Assembly (NCBI GenBank): GCA_022705425.1 | Contig: JAKJEM010000019.1 | Coordinates: 1-51,621 of the forward strand | Length of the DNA stretch: 51,621 nucleotides | Direction: 5' to 3' | Source of the DNA: Planctomycetota bacterium | Lineage (GTDB): Bacteria; Planctomycetota; Brocadiia; CAIUPP01 | In this document: in pieces, positions 18,109-26,369 of the stretch | How positions within the stretch are numbered: the first letter of the stretch is position 1 | Layout: every line of letters begins with the position of its first letter | Translations under genes and position numbers: made by a program | The notes under the pieces: model-generated | Database searches by the model: none | Seen by the model: only the letters and a program-made list of their open reading frames with translations | What the model was told of the DNA's origin: nothing

Positions 18109-18137
18109 TTGTCGCCGGGAGCGGGATTCAGTATCCT
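18109..18137 (+). promoter_or_regulatory. candidate internal promoter
   Basis: TTGTCG (18109-18114), 17 bases, TATCCT (18132-18137), in the 133-base gap after the aminotransferase gene and 47 bases before the chosen nucleotidyltransferase start. Confidence 0.45.
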
Positions 18138-18183
18138 GATGTCCCGTCGGCGGTTCGATTTGAACGCGGAGGAGAAGGCGGCA

Positions 18184-19086
18184 ATGGGCGGACCGGCACT
18201 GGTCGTCATGGCGGCGGGCGTGGGGAGTCGTTTCGGGGGGCTGAAGCAGGTCGCGCCGATCGGCCCGAGCGGGGAGATCACCGTCGCCTACTCCGTGTAC
18301 GACGCCCTCCGAGCGGGCTTCGGACGGGTGGTCTTCATCATTCGCCGAGAGATGGAGGAGGTCTTCCGCGACCGGATCGGGCGCTTTGTCGAGCGCCAGG
18401 TTTCCACCGACTACGTCTTCCAGGAACTGGACCGGCTGCCGCCGGGCTTTGCCGTTCCGTCCGACCGGCGCAAGCCGTGGGGAACGGGCCATGCCATCCT
18501 GTGCTGCCGGGAGACGGTGCGCGAGCCCTTTGCGGTGATCAATGCGGACGACTTCTACGGAGCGGCGGCGTACCGCGCGCTGGCGGGCTTCCTGCGGGAG
18601 GACCGCGCGCCGACGGATTACGCCATGGTGGGCTTTGTGCTGCGCAACACCCTTTCCCCGCACGGCACGGTGGCGCGGGGCCTCTGCGAGGTGGGGGCGG
18701 ACGGATTCCTCCGGCACATCGTCGAGCGGACGGAGATCGGACAGCGCGACGGGGCCACCGGCTACGTGGAGGCGGGGCGTTGGACGCCGGTCTCCGGCGA
18801 CGTCCCCGTCTCGATGAACATGTGGGGCTTCCGTCCGGCTCTGTTCGACGAGCTGGCCCCCCGCTTCGAGGTCTTCCTGCGGGCGAACGCGGAGAACCCG
18901 AAGTCGGAGTTCTACATCCCGATGGTGGTGGGCGACCTGCTGCGCGAGGGGCGCGCGCGGGTGGCGGTGCTGCCCACGGCGGATTCGTGGTACGGCGTGA
19001 CCTACCAGGAGGACCTGCCGGCGGTGCGCGAGGCGGTGGCGACGCTCGTGCGGCAGGGCCGCTATCCCCCGGCACTGTGGAGGTGA
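18184..19086 (+). CDS. sugar-phosphate nucleotidyltransferase-like protein
   Basis: 300 residues with a nucleotidyltransferase fold: ALVVMAAGVGSRFGGLKQ (nucleotide-binding G-x-G-x-R loop near the start), RKPWGTGHAIL (uracil/guanine-binding GTGHA) and VINADDFYG (metal-binding Asp-Asp). It should transfer NMP to a sugar-1-phosphate. I start it at the ATG at 18184, preceded by GGAGGAGAAGG; the frame is open to 18109, but that stretch contains a candidate promoter. It ends 3 bases before the kinase fusion gene and may supply its nucleotide-sugar or act in parallel with its C-terminal domain. Confidence 0.85.
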   Translation: MGGPALVVMAAGVGSRFGGLKQVAPIGPSGEITVAYSVYDALRAGFGRVVFIIRREMEEVFRDRIGRFVERQVSTDYVFQELDRLPPGFAVPSDRRKPWGTGHAILCCRETVREPFAVINADDFYGAAAYRALAGFLREDRAPTDYAMVGFVLRNTLSPHGTVARGLCEVGADGFLRHIVERTEIGQRDGATGYVEAGRWTPVSGDVPVSMNMWGFRPALFDELAPRFEVFLRANAENPKSEFYIPMVVGDLLREGRARVAVLPTADSWYGVTYQEDLPAVREAVATLVRQGRYPPALWR

Positions 19087-19089
19087 TCC

Positions 19090-21735
19090 GTGGACCGCAT
19101 CCTTCAAGCGAGCGAATACCGCGCGGAGCAGCTGGCCGTCAACAGCGACGATCTCCTGCCCGTGCTTCGTCAGGCGGGGCACCTGCTGGACTGGGAGGGG
19201 GAGAGTATCGTGCCGGAGGGGCCGCAGGAGTCGCTGATAGACTACCTGGCGGAGCACCATGCGTCGGCGTCGCCGATGACGCTGGCGCTGCTGTACGCCT
19301 TCCGGCGTCTCTATGGCGCGGGGGCCGCGCGGATTCATAACCAGGTGATGCGCTACATGCGCACGGTGGAGGCCTTTGTGGCGCATTACGGGGCGGGGCC
19401 GATCGCCCTGGCCCGGAGCCCGGCGCGTATCAACATCCTTGGCGAGCATGTGGACTACGTGCAGTACCTTCCGACGGAGGTGCTGCCCTTTGCCAGCCGC
19501 GAACACGACATGCTGATGATCTTCCGCCCGACGGACCGCGCGGCGGTGCGGGCGCGCTCGACGCTGCCGGAGGCGGAGGCGACGGAGTTCGCCCTTTCGG
19601 GCTGTCCGCGCCACAACCCGTCGGCCCAGTCCCTCGATGAGGAGTGGCTGGCCTACCTGCGCCGGACGGGCACCCCCCGGCGTCATTGGACGAATTACGT
19701 CAAGGCGAGCGTGTACTATGCGGCGCTGAAGTACGGCGGCATCCGGCGCGGCTGGGACTTCCTGTTGGACTCGACGATCCCCTCGGCGGGGGGCGCCTCC
19801 TCCTCCTCGGCGGTGGTGGTGCTCTCGGGCGCGGCGGCGCGCATCGCCAACAACATCCGCTTCGATCCCGAGACGCTGGCGGAGGACTCGGCCAAGGCGG
19901 AGTGGTACATCGGCACGCGCGGCGGCAAGATGGATCACTGTACCATGTGCCTCTCAAGCCGGCAGAGCGCGGTGCACCTGAACTTCACCCCCTTCCGCGC
20001 GCAACTGGTGCCGCTGCACCGCTTCCGCTACCGCTGGGTGGCCTTCTATTCGCACCCGGCGGACAAGAGCGGCGACGTGCTGCTGAAGTTCAACGAGCGT
20101 TCGGCGGTGTCGCGGCTGCTGATCCCCGCCCTGCTGGAGGACATGCTCTCGCGCGACCCGGACCTGAAGGCGCGGTGGCAGCGCATCTACAAGACGCTGG
20201 CGGACGACGGGGAGAACGTAACGGCGGCGCACGAGGCGCGCGAGATCCTGGCGCAACTGCCGGAGAGCGTCACGCTGCCGGCCATGCGGCGCGACTACCC
20301 GGAGGTTCACGCGGAACTGGAACGGGGCTACCCCCGCCTGGCGCAGGAGATGGGGGCGCGCCCGATCCCCGTGCGCGCGCGCGCGCTCCATCACATCGGC
20401 GAGGTCATCCGCGTCCGCGACGCCGTGGCGATCCTGAAGGACATCTTCTCCAGCCGCATGCCGGAGGAGCCGGAGAAGACTGAACCCGGCCTGCGCGCGG
20501 TGGGCGACCTGGTCAACGCCACGCACGAGAGCATGAGAGACCTCTACGGCCTGACGACGCCGGACATTGACGAACTGGTGGACATCATCACGAGCCACCC
20601 GCACGTGTACGGCGCGCGGCTGATGGGCGGCGGCTTCGGGGGGAACATCCTGGCCCTGATGTCGCGCGAGCACGTGCCGGAGGTGGTGGACCGGGTTCAG
20701 GAGCAGTACTACGCTCCGCGCGGACGCAACGGCCTGGCCGAGGGCAGCGTTACCGTCAGCACGCCGGGCGAAGGCTTCGGCTGCATCTCGCTGGGGGAAC
20801 TGCTGCGGCAGGCGGTCATCCACTCGAGCGCGATCTGGTGGAAATGGGAGAAGTACAGCCCCATCGTGGAGAAGTCTTTGGCGGCGCTGCTGGACCTCGA
20901 CCGGCTGGAGGACTTCCGCCCGCTTCGGCCGATTCAGCCCGTGATCGTGGCGGGCGGGCGAGGAAAGCTGCGGCTCGGCTCCGGGTACCGAAGCCCGTCG
21001 GCGCTGAATGTCCTGAATGGCAAGACCTCGATCGAACACGTGGCCGATGCCATCGCGGCGATGCCCTTCCGGACGCTGCCGCCGATCGTGGTCGTGAGTC
21101 CGGCCATTCCGCCGGAGCTGCTGCGCGGGCTGAAGCTGCCGGCGGGAACACGCTTCGCCGTGCAACCGGAGGCGCTGGGAACGGGCCACGCGGTGCTGTG
21201 CGCGCTGCCGGAGATGCGCCGCGCCGAGGCGGACGTGCTGGTGGTGTGGGGGTCGCAGCCGCTGCTTTCGAGCGCCACGCTGGCGCGGAGCATCATGGTG
21301 CATCAGGCGCTGGGGTCCGCGGCGATGCTCTTCCCGACGGCCGTCACGCGCACGCCGTACGCCCCCATCCAGCGCGACCTGCACGGTTACGTGGTCGCCT
21401 CCCTCGAGACGGCCCGCGAAGGCGCGGCCACGAAGCGGCTGGGCGAGACGAACGTGGGCGCCTTTGTGCTGGGCGCGGACATGCTCCGCGAGGCGCTGCC
21501 CCGTCTTCACGACACGCTCTGGGACGCGGCGGCGCGCCGCTATACGACGCGGTCGGGGGAGCTCGGTTTTCCGAACGCCATGGCGCGCGCGCTCGTCAGC
21601 GCCGGACGGGCGGTGATCGCTCTGCCGATTGCCTCGCCGGAGGAGGGATACGGACTCCGCGACCGGGCAGGGTTCAATGAGGTCAAGGGCGTGCTGCGCG
21701 AGCGGGCGCGTCGCGCGGCGTCCAGGCAGTCCTGA
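19090..21735 (+). CDS. galactokinase-like kinase fused to GlmU-like nucleotidyltransferase
   Basis: 881 residues, bifunctional in layout. After an ~100-residue helical extension, residues ~105-580 are a GHMP kinase of the galactokinase type: ARINILGEHVDYV (E119), PSAGGASSSSAVV (231-243, phosphate loop), GGKMDH with the likely base D282, and MGGGFGGN (513-518). Residues ~617-881 are a nucleotidyltransferase with PVIVAGGRGK, EALGTGHAVL (~695) and VVWGSQPL where a metal-binding Asp is expected. Together they could turn a free sugar into sugar-1-phosphate and then NDP-sugar. The order is opposite to the fucokinase/GDP-fucose pyrophosphorylase (FKP) fusion. The transferase half has several altered motif positions, so its activity is less certain than the kinase. 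Confidence 0.85.
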   Translation: MDRILQASEYRAEQLAVNSDDLLPVLRQAGHLLDWEGESIVPEGPQESLIDYLAEHHASASPMTLALLYAFRRLYGAGAARIHNQVMRYMRTVEAFVAHYGAGPIALARSPARINILGEHVDYVQYLPTEVLPFASREHDMLMIFRPTDRAAVRARSTLPEAEATEFALSGCPRHNPSAQSLDEEWLAYLRRTGTPRRHWTNYVKASVYYAALKYGGIRRGWDFLLDSTIPSAGGASSSSAVVVLSGAAARIANNIRFDPETLAEDSAKAEWYIGTRGGKMDHCTMCLSSRQSAVHLNFTPFRAQLVPLHRFRYRWVAFYSHPADKSGDVLLKFNERSAVSRLLIPALLEDMLSRDPDLKARWQRIYKTLADDGENVTAAHEAREILAQLPESVTLPAMRRDYPEVHAELERGYPRLAQEMGARPIPVRARALHHIGEVIRVRDAVAILKDIFSSRMPEEPEKTEPGLRAVGDLVNATHESMRDLYGLTTPDIDELVDIITSHPHVYGARLMGGGFGGNILALMSREHVPEVVDRVQEQYYAPRGRNGLAEGSVTVSTPGEGFGCISLGELLRQAVIHSSAIWWKWEKYSPIVEKSLAALLDLDRLEDFRPLRPIQPVIVAGGRGKLRLGSGYRSPSALNVLNGKTSIEHVADAIAAMPFRTLPPIVVVSPAIPPELLRGLKLPAGTRFAVQPEALGTGHAVLCALPEMRRAEADVLVVWGSQPLLSSATLARSIMVHQALGSAAMLFPTAVTRTPYAPIQRDLHGYVVASLETAREGAATKRLGETNVGAFVLGADMLREALPRLHDTLWDAAARRYTTRSGELGFPNAMARALVSAGRAVIALPIASPEEGYGLRDRAGFNEVKGVLRERARRAASRQS

Positions 21736-21766
21736 CGGATCGAGCGGTCTTTCTGGAGGCGTTGCG

Positions 21767-22804
21767 ATGTCGGAGAAACTGCGCGTGGCTGTGGCGGGAT
21801 GCGGGGGCATCAGCGCCGCCTGGCTGAAGCCGGCGTGCGCCCGGACGGACATCGAGATCGTGGCGCTGGTGGACCTGCGCCGCGAGGCGGCGGAGAAGCG
21901 CGCGGCGGAGTACCAACTCGGCAAGGCCCTTATCGCCACCGACCTCAAGGACGCGCTCAAGCGGACGACGCCCGAGGTCCTTTTCAACTGCACCCTCCCG
22001 GAGGCGCACACGCCGACGACGCTGGCCGCCCTGAAGCGCGGCTGCCACGTCCTCTGCGAGAAGCCCCTCGCGGACACGATGTCGAATGCGCGGAAGATGC
22101 TCGCGGCGGCCAAGGCCGCGGGGCGGACGCTGGCGATCATGCAGAACCGCCGCTTCGACGCGAACATCGCGCGCGCGCGCGCCTTCATCGAGTCCGGCGC
22201 CCTGGGCGCGATCACCACCGTTCACAGCCAGTTCTTCATCGGGGCGCACTTCGGCGGGTTCCGCGACCGCATGGCGCACGTGCTGATCCTGGACATGGCG
22301 ATTCACACCTTCGACGCCGCCCGTTTCCTGATGGGCGCGAACCCCCGGACCGTGTACGCCCACGAGTGGAACCCGGCGGGTTCGTGGTACGATCGCGACG
22401 CCTCGGCCGTAGCGGTGTTCGAAATGACCGGCGGCTCGGTGTACACCTACCAGGGAAGCTGGTGCTCGGAGGGGCACAACACGAAGTGGGAATCGTCGTG
22501 GCGCATCATCGGGACGAAGGGCACGCTGCTGTGGGACGGAGGGACGGGCTTCGCCGCCGAAACGGTGGCCAAGACCGGCGGCTTCCGATCGGAGATGACG
22601 CCGTCCGCCGTGCCGGAGTTCGCCCCCGGTCCGCGACAGGGCGGACATGCGGGGCTGCTGAACGACTTTATCGAGTGCCTGAAGACGGGCCGCACGCCGG
22701 AGACGGCGGCGGCGGACAATATCCACAGCCTGGCGATGGTTCACGGGGCGATCCGCTCCGCCGCTGCCGGGCGGAAGGTGAAGATCACTTTGCCGGAAGG
22801 TTGA
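21767..22804 (+). CDS. Gfo/Idh/MocA-family oxidoreductase
   Basis: 345 residues. N-terminal Rossmann fold (RVAVAGCGGISAAWL, residues 5-20) followed by the family's C(E)KPLADT motif with the catalytic lysine, and a C-terminal alpha/beta sheet domain carrying DMAIHTFDAARFL, where the active-site His lies. It oxidises or reduces a sugar, sugar acid or inositol with NAD(P). CTGGAGG precedes the ATG; the frame extends upstream to 21629 but overlaps the previous gene without a ribosome site. It is 3 bases ahead of the isomerase gene. Confidence 0.92.
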   Translation: MSEKLRVAVAGCGGISAAWLKPACARTDIEIVALVDLRREAAEKRAAEYQLGKALIATDLKDALKRTTPEVLFNCTLPEAHTPTTLAALKRGCHVLCEKPLADTMSNARKMLAAAKAAGRTLAIMQNRRFDANIARARAFIESGALGAITTVHSQFFIGAHFGGFRDRMAHVLILDMAIHTFDAARFLMGANPRTVYAHEWNPAGSWYDRDASAVAVFEMTGGSVYTYQGSWCSEGHNTKWESSWRIIGTKGTLLWDGGTGFAAETVAKTGGFRSEMTPSAVPEFAPGPRQGGHAGLLNDFIECLKTGRTPETAAADNIHSLAMVHGAIRSAAAGRKVKITLPEG

Positions 22805-22807
22805 AGA

Positions 22808-23716
22808 ATGAGCGAAGACCTGACGAAGGAAAGCATCCGCATCGGCACGCTGGCGCCCGTGAACGCCGGCACTCCCGAGTACCTGCGCCAGATCCTGCCG
22901 CACGGCTTCGAGTCCTTCAGCCTGACCTTCTGGAAGACGGCGGAGGGGGTGGACCTGAAAGCCCTCGCGCGCGAGGTGAAGGCCGTGCTCGCCGGCACGG
23001 GAGTGGTGATCTCCTCCCTGGGGATCTATGGGAACCCGCTGGAAAGCGGCCCGGACGACCTCGCGGCCCGGACGGGCTGGCGCAAGCTGATTGACCACGC
23101 CCACCTGTTCGGGTGCGACCTGGTCTGCGGCTTCGCCGGCCGGCTCCGGAACTGCCCGATGGACGAGAGCCTGCCGGCCTTCAAGAAGGTCTTCGGGCCG
23201 CTGGCGAAGCGGGCCGCCGACCGCGGCGTCCGGCTCGCCTTCGAGAACTGCGACATGGGGGGCACCTGGAAGAGCGGCGACTGGAACATGGCGCAGATTC
23301 CGGCGATCTGGGACCGGATGTTCGAGGCCGTGCCGCTGCCCAATATCGGGTTGCAGTGGGAACCCTGCCATCAGATGGTGAAGCTGATAGACCCGATGCC
23401 GCAACTGCGCAAGTACGTGGGGCGCATCTTCCACGTCCACGGCAAGGACGCCACGGTGCTGTGGGACGTGATCCGCGAGCAGGGCATCCACGGCCCGAAG
23501 CCCTTTGCCTTCCACCGAACGCCGGGCTTCGGCGACAGCAACTGGACGGACATCATCTCCGAGCTGCGCCGGGGCGGGTTCAAGGGCTCGATAGATATTG
23601 AAGGTTGGCACGATCCGGTGTATCGTAAGGAACTGGAAATGACCGGCCAGGTCCACGCGCTGCGCCACCTCAAGGTGTGCCGCGGCGGGTCGTTTGTGCC
23701 CAATCCGGTCGTCTGA
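22808..23716 (+). CDS. sugar phosphate isomerase/epimerase-like TIM barrel
   Basis: 302 residues of the AP-endonuclease-2/xylose-isomerase-like superfamily. Metal-binding positions are suggested by AFENC (Glu), QWEPCH, HVHGKD (His-x-His-x-Lys-Asp) and DIEGWHDP (Glu). It probably isomerises or epimerises a sugar or keto-inositol. It is tightly packed between two Gfo/Idh/MocA genes, a pairing common in sugar and inositol breakdown. Substrate unknown. Confidence 0.88.
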   Translation: MSEDLTKESIRIGTLAPVNAGTPEYLRQILPHGFESFSLTFWKTAEGVDLKALAREVKAVLAGTGVVISSLGIYGNPLESGPDDLAARTGWRKLIDHAHLFGCDLVCGFAGRLRNCPMDESLPAFKKVFGPLAKRAADRGVRLAFENCDMGGTWKSGDWNMAQIPAIWDRMFEAVPLPNIGLQWEPCHQMVKLIDPMPQLRKYVGRIFHVHGKDATVLWDVIREQGIHGPKPFAFHRTPGFGDSNWTDIISELRRGGFKGSIDIEGWHDPVYRKELEMTGQVHALRHLKVCRGGSFVPNPVV

Positions 23717-23765
23717 AGCGCGAGCGTTCGAGGCGTCGGCTCCTGTTCTGCAAGGAGGGTCACTG

Positions 23766-24956
23766 ATGGCGGCGAAACATCCGGTGTACGGGCGCATGTT
23801 GAAGATGGGCATGGTGGGCGGGGGACCGGGCTCTTTCATCGGAGCGGTGCACCTGAAGGCCGCGCGAATGGACGGCCAGATTCAGCTCGCGGCGGGGGCG
23901 TTCAGCAGCGACCCGGCGAAGTCGCGCATGACCGGGGCGGAGCAGTACCTTGATCCCTCGCGCGTGTACGGCAGTTGGAAGGAGATGATCGAGAAGGAAT
24001 CGCGCCTGCCGGACGGGGAGCGGATTGACTTCGTCACCATCGTCACGCCGAACCACCTGCACTTCCCCGTGGCGCGCGACTTCCTGCAGGCCGGCTTCCA
24101 CGTGGTGTGCGACAAGCCGATGACGTTGAACGTGCGCGAGGCGCGCGCGCTCAAACAGGCCGTGGCGAAATCGGGCAAGGTCTTCGCCCTGACGCACAAC
24201 TACACCGGCTACCCGATGGTGAAGCTCGCGCGCGACATGGTCCGCCAGGGGGACCTGGGGGCGATCCGCAAGATCAAGGTGCAGTACCCGCAGGGCTGGC
24301 TGCACAACTTCCTCGAGAACACCGGCGCGAAGCAGGCCGTCTGGCGCACCGATCCGCGCACGAGCGGCGCCGCCGGCTGCATGGGCGACATCGGCACGCA
24401 CGCGGAGAATCTGGCGGAGTACGTCACCGGGCTGCGCATGGTGGAAATCTGCGCCGACTTGAACGTCTTCGTCAAGGGCCGCAAACTCGACGACGACGGC
24501 AACTGCCTGGTCCACTGGGAGAAGGGCGTCAAGGGGATGCTCTTCGCCAGCCAGATCAGCATCGGCGAGGAGAACGGGCTGGCGATCTGGGTGTACGGCG
24601 ACAAGGCGTCGCTGGAATGGCACCAGGAACACCCGAACTACCTGCACGTGAAGACGCCGGACGGCCCGGTGCAGGTGTGGCGGCGCGGGAACGGATACGT
24701 CGGGGCCAAGAGCCCGGCGGCCGGACGCGCCACGCGGCTGCCCTTCGGGCACCCGGAGGCCTTCATCGAGGCCTTCGCGAACGTGTACGTCAACGCCGCC
24801 GAGACGATCCGGGCGGCCATCGCCGGCGACAAGCCGAACCCGCTGGCCCTCGATTTCCCGACGGTGGACGACGGGCTGCGGGGGATGCTCTTCATCGAGA
24901 CGGTGGTCAAGAGCGCCCGGCTCGGCGCGAAGTGGGTGAAGTTCCCCAAGGCATAG
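23766..24956 (+). CDS. Gfo/Idh/MocA-family oxidoreductase
   Basis: 396 residues, the longer subfamily. GMVGGGPGSFIGAVH binds the dinucleotide, VTPNHLHFPVA and CDKPMTLN carry the catalytic Lys, and GDIGTHAENLAEYV holds the catalytic His. Proteins of this shape often start with the phrase seen here (KMGMVGGGPGSFIG) and sit beside sugar isomerases, as in this cluster. CAAGGAGGG lies just before the ATG. It differs clearly from the other dehydrogenase in the cluster, so the two probably act on different substrates or at successive steps. Confidence 0.92.
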   Translation: MAAKHPVYGRMLKMGMVGGGPGSFIGAVHLKAARMDGQIQLAAGAFSSDPAKSRMTGAEQYLDPSRVYGSWKEMIEKESRLPDGERIDFVTIVTPNHLHFPVARDFLQAGFHVVCDKPMTLNVREARALKQAVAKSGKVFALTHNYTGYPMVKLARDMVRQGDLGAIRKIKVQYPQGWLHNFLENTGAKQAVWRTDPRTSGAAGCMGDIGTHAENLAEYVTGLRMVEICADLNVFVKGRKLDDDGNCLVHWEKGVKGMLFASQISIGEENGLAIWVYGDKASLEWHQEHPNYLHVKTPDGPVQVWRRGNGYVGAKSPAAGRATRLPFGHPEAFIEAFANVYVNAAETIRAAIAGDKPNPLALDFPTVDDGLRGMLFIETVVKSARLGAKWVKFPKA

Positions 24957-24966
24957 GACCCCGGCC

Positions 24967-25053
24967 ATGCAGCCGATGCCGCGCGAAGCACAGGTGATCG
25001 TCGAACGGATCGTCGCGTTAGTCCATCCGCTGCGGATTGTCGGTCTTCCGTGA
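24967..25053 (+). pseudogene. possible remnant of a minimal nucleotidyltransferase (MNT) gene
   Basis: A 28-codon frame reads MQPMPREAQVIVERIVAL followed by VHPLRIVGLP and a stop. Its end resembles the start of MNT-type nucleotidyltransferases (pattern: IVxRIV...HPxRIxLFGS) and breaks off exactly where the GS motif should begin. It fills the 153-base gap between the second dehydrogenase and the second isomerase. Too short to be sure; it could be chance. Confidence 0.3.
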
Positions 25054-25065
25054 TTCATGTACAGT
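25037..25065 (+). promoter_or_regulatory. candidate promoter for the last isomerase
   Basis: TTGTCG (25037-25042), 17 bases, TACAGT (25060-25065), 45 bases before the ATG. The -35 box is the same TTGTCG as at 18109. Confidence 0.4.
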
Positions 25066-25109
25066 GCCCTTGTTCTCATAGGGCCTCCCTGCAGGAAAGG
25101 AGCCATGCT

Positions 25110-26102
25110 ATGGCGCGCAAAGTGACGCTGTTCACCGGACAGTGGGCGGACCTGCCGATCGAGAAGATGTGCCAGTTGGCCGCCGACATGGGCTATGACG
25201 GACTCGAACTGGCCTGCTGGGGCGACCATTTCGAGGTGGACAAGGCCGCCGAATCGAAGCGCTACTGCGACGACCGCCGCGCGCTGCTGGCCAAGTATGG
25301 CCTGGGCTGCTGGGCCATCAGCCACCACCTGGCCGGCCAGCTCGTGTGCGACCCGAACAACGACCACCGCAGCGACATGTTCGCCCCGCCGGAGACGCAC
25401 GGCAAGCCCGAGGCCAAGCGCAAGTGGGCCGTCGAGACGATGAAGAAGTGCGCCGCCGCCGCGAAGAATATGGGCGTGCCCGTCGTCAACGGCTTCACCG
25501 GCAGCGCCATCTGGCACATGCTCTACGCCTTCCCGCCCGTCACGCAGAAGGACGTTGAGAAGGGCTTCGCCCAGTTCGCCGAACTGTGGAAGCCGATCCT
25601 CGCCGAGTTCAAGAAGAACAAGGTGCGCTTCGCCCTGGAAGTCCACCCGACGGAGATTGCCTTCGACCTCTACACCGCCGAGCGCGCCATCGCGGCGCTC
25701 AACGGCGACAAGAGCTTCGGCTTCAATTTCGACCCCTCGCACCTGCTCTGGCAGGGCGTGGACCCCGTCAAGTTCCTCCGCCGCTTCAGCGACCGCATCT
25801 ACCACGTCCACATGAAGGACGCCATCGTCACCCTCGACGGCACGAGCGGCATCCTCAGCAGCCACCTCGACTTCGGCGACCCGCGTCGCGGCTGGGACTT
25901 CCGCAGCCTCGGACGCGGCAAGGTGAACTTCGAGGAGATCATCCGCGCCCTGAACCAGATGAACTACCAGGGGCCCCTCTCCGTGGAGTGGGAGGACAGC
26001 GGCATGAACCGCGAACACGGCGCGCGCGAGGCCGCCGCCTTCGTGAAGAAGCTCGACTTCGAGCCGAGCAAGATCGCCTTCGACGCGCAGTTCGACAAGT
26101 AG
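25110..26102 (+). CDS. sugar phosphate isomerase/epimerase (TIM barrel)
   Basis: 330 residues. Xylose-isomerase-like barrel with Glu in ALEVHPTEIAF, Asp/His in NFDPSHLLW, HVHMKDA and a C-terminal VEWEDSG, a full set of metal ligands. It resembles the sugar isomerases often paired with the longer Gfo/Idh/MocA dehydrogenase upstream. Substrate unknown. The start at 25110 is set by GGAAAGGAG; upstream in-frame codons lie across the candidate promoter. A 40-base hairpin follows its stop. Confidence 0.92.
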   Translation: MARKVTLFTGQWADLPIEKMCQLAADMGYDGLELACWGDHFEVDKAAESKRYCDDRRALLAKYGLGCWAISHHLAGQLVCDPNNDHRSDMFAPPETHGKPEAKRKWAVETMKKCAAAAKNMGVPVVNGFTGSAIWHMLYAFPPVTQKDVEKGFAQFAELWKPILAEFKKNKVRFALEVHPTEIAFDLYTAERAIAALNGDKSFGFNFDPSHLLWQGVDPVKFLRRFSDRIYHVHMKDAIVTLDGTSGILSSHLDFGDPRRGWDFRSLGRGKVNFEEIIRALNQMNYQGPLSVEWEDSGMNREHGAREAAAFVKKLDFEPSKIAFDAQFDK

Positions 26103-26129
26103 GACCGACTCCGCCCCAACGTCCGAATC

Positions 26130-26169
26130 CGGGGTCCGGCGCCCGAGGCCACTCGGGGGTCGGACCCCG
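26130..26169. terminator. two-tier hairpin between convergent genes
   Basis: Outer stem CGGGGTCCG (26130-26138) with CGGACCCCG (26161-26169), a symmetric 3x3 internal loop, then inner stem CCCGAG (26142-26147) with CTCGGG (26152-26157) and a GCCA loop. It sits 27 bases after the isomerase stop. It lacks a T-tract, so a bidirectional terminator or mRNA-end stabiliser is likely rather than proven. Confidence 0.5.
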
Positions 26170-26278
26170 ATGCTTTCCCGGCAATACCCGGCGGGCGACA
26201 ACACCCCCTGAGCGCGCCCACCCATACGCCCGCGTCTGCCTTTACTATTCCGTTTGCCCCCCCTTGCCGTTTCCGTAT

Positions 26279-26305
26279 CCGCGTTCATCCGCGTTCATCT
26301 GCGGT
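26279..26305. repeat. short tandem repeat, possible dispersed intergenic element
   Basis: CCGCGTTCAT occurs twice in tandem (26279-26288, 26289-26298), followed by the variant CTGCGGT. The pattern resembles short intergenic phrases I recall from GC-rich uncultured bacterial genomes. The rest of the 26170-26369 gap is C-rich and shows nothing else. Confidence 0.4.
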
Positions 26306-26369
26306 CGCCGAGCCGTCGTTCACCGTCCGGTTCAGTTCCCGCGCTTGAGCACCCCTTCAAGTTGTTCGG

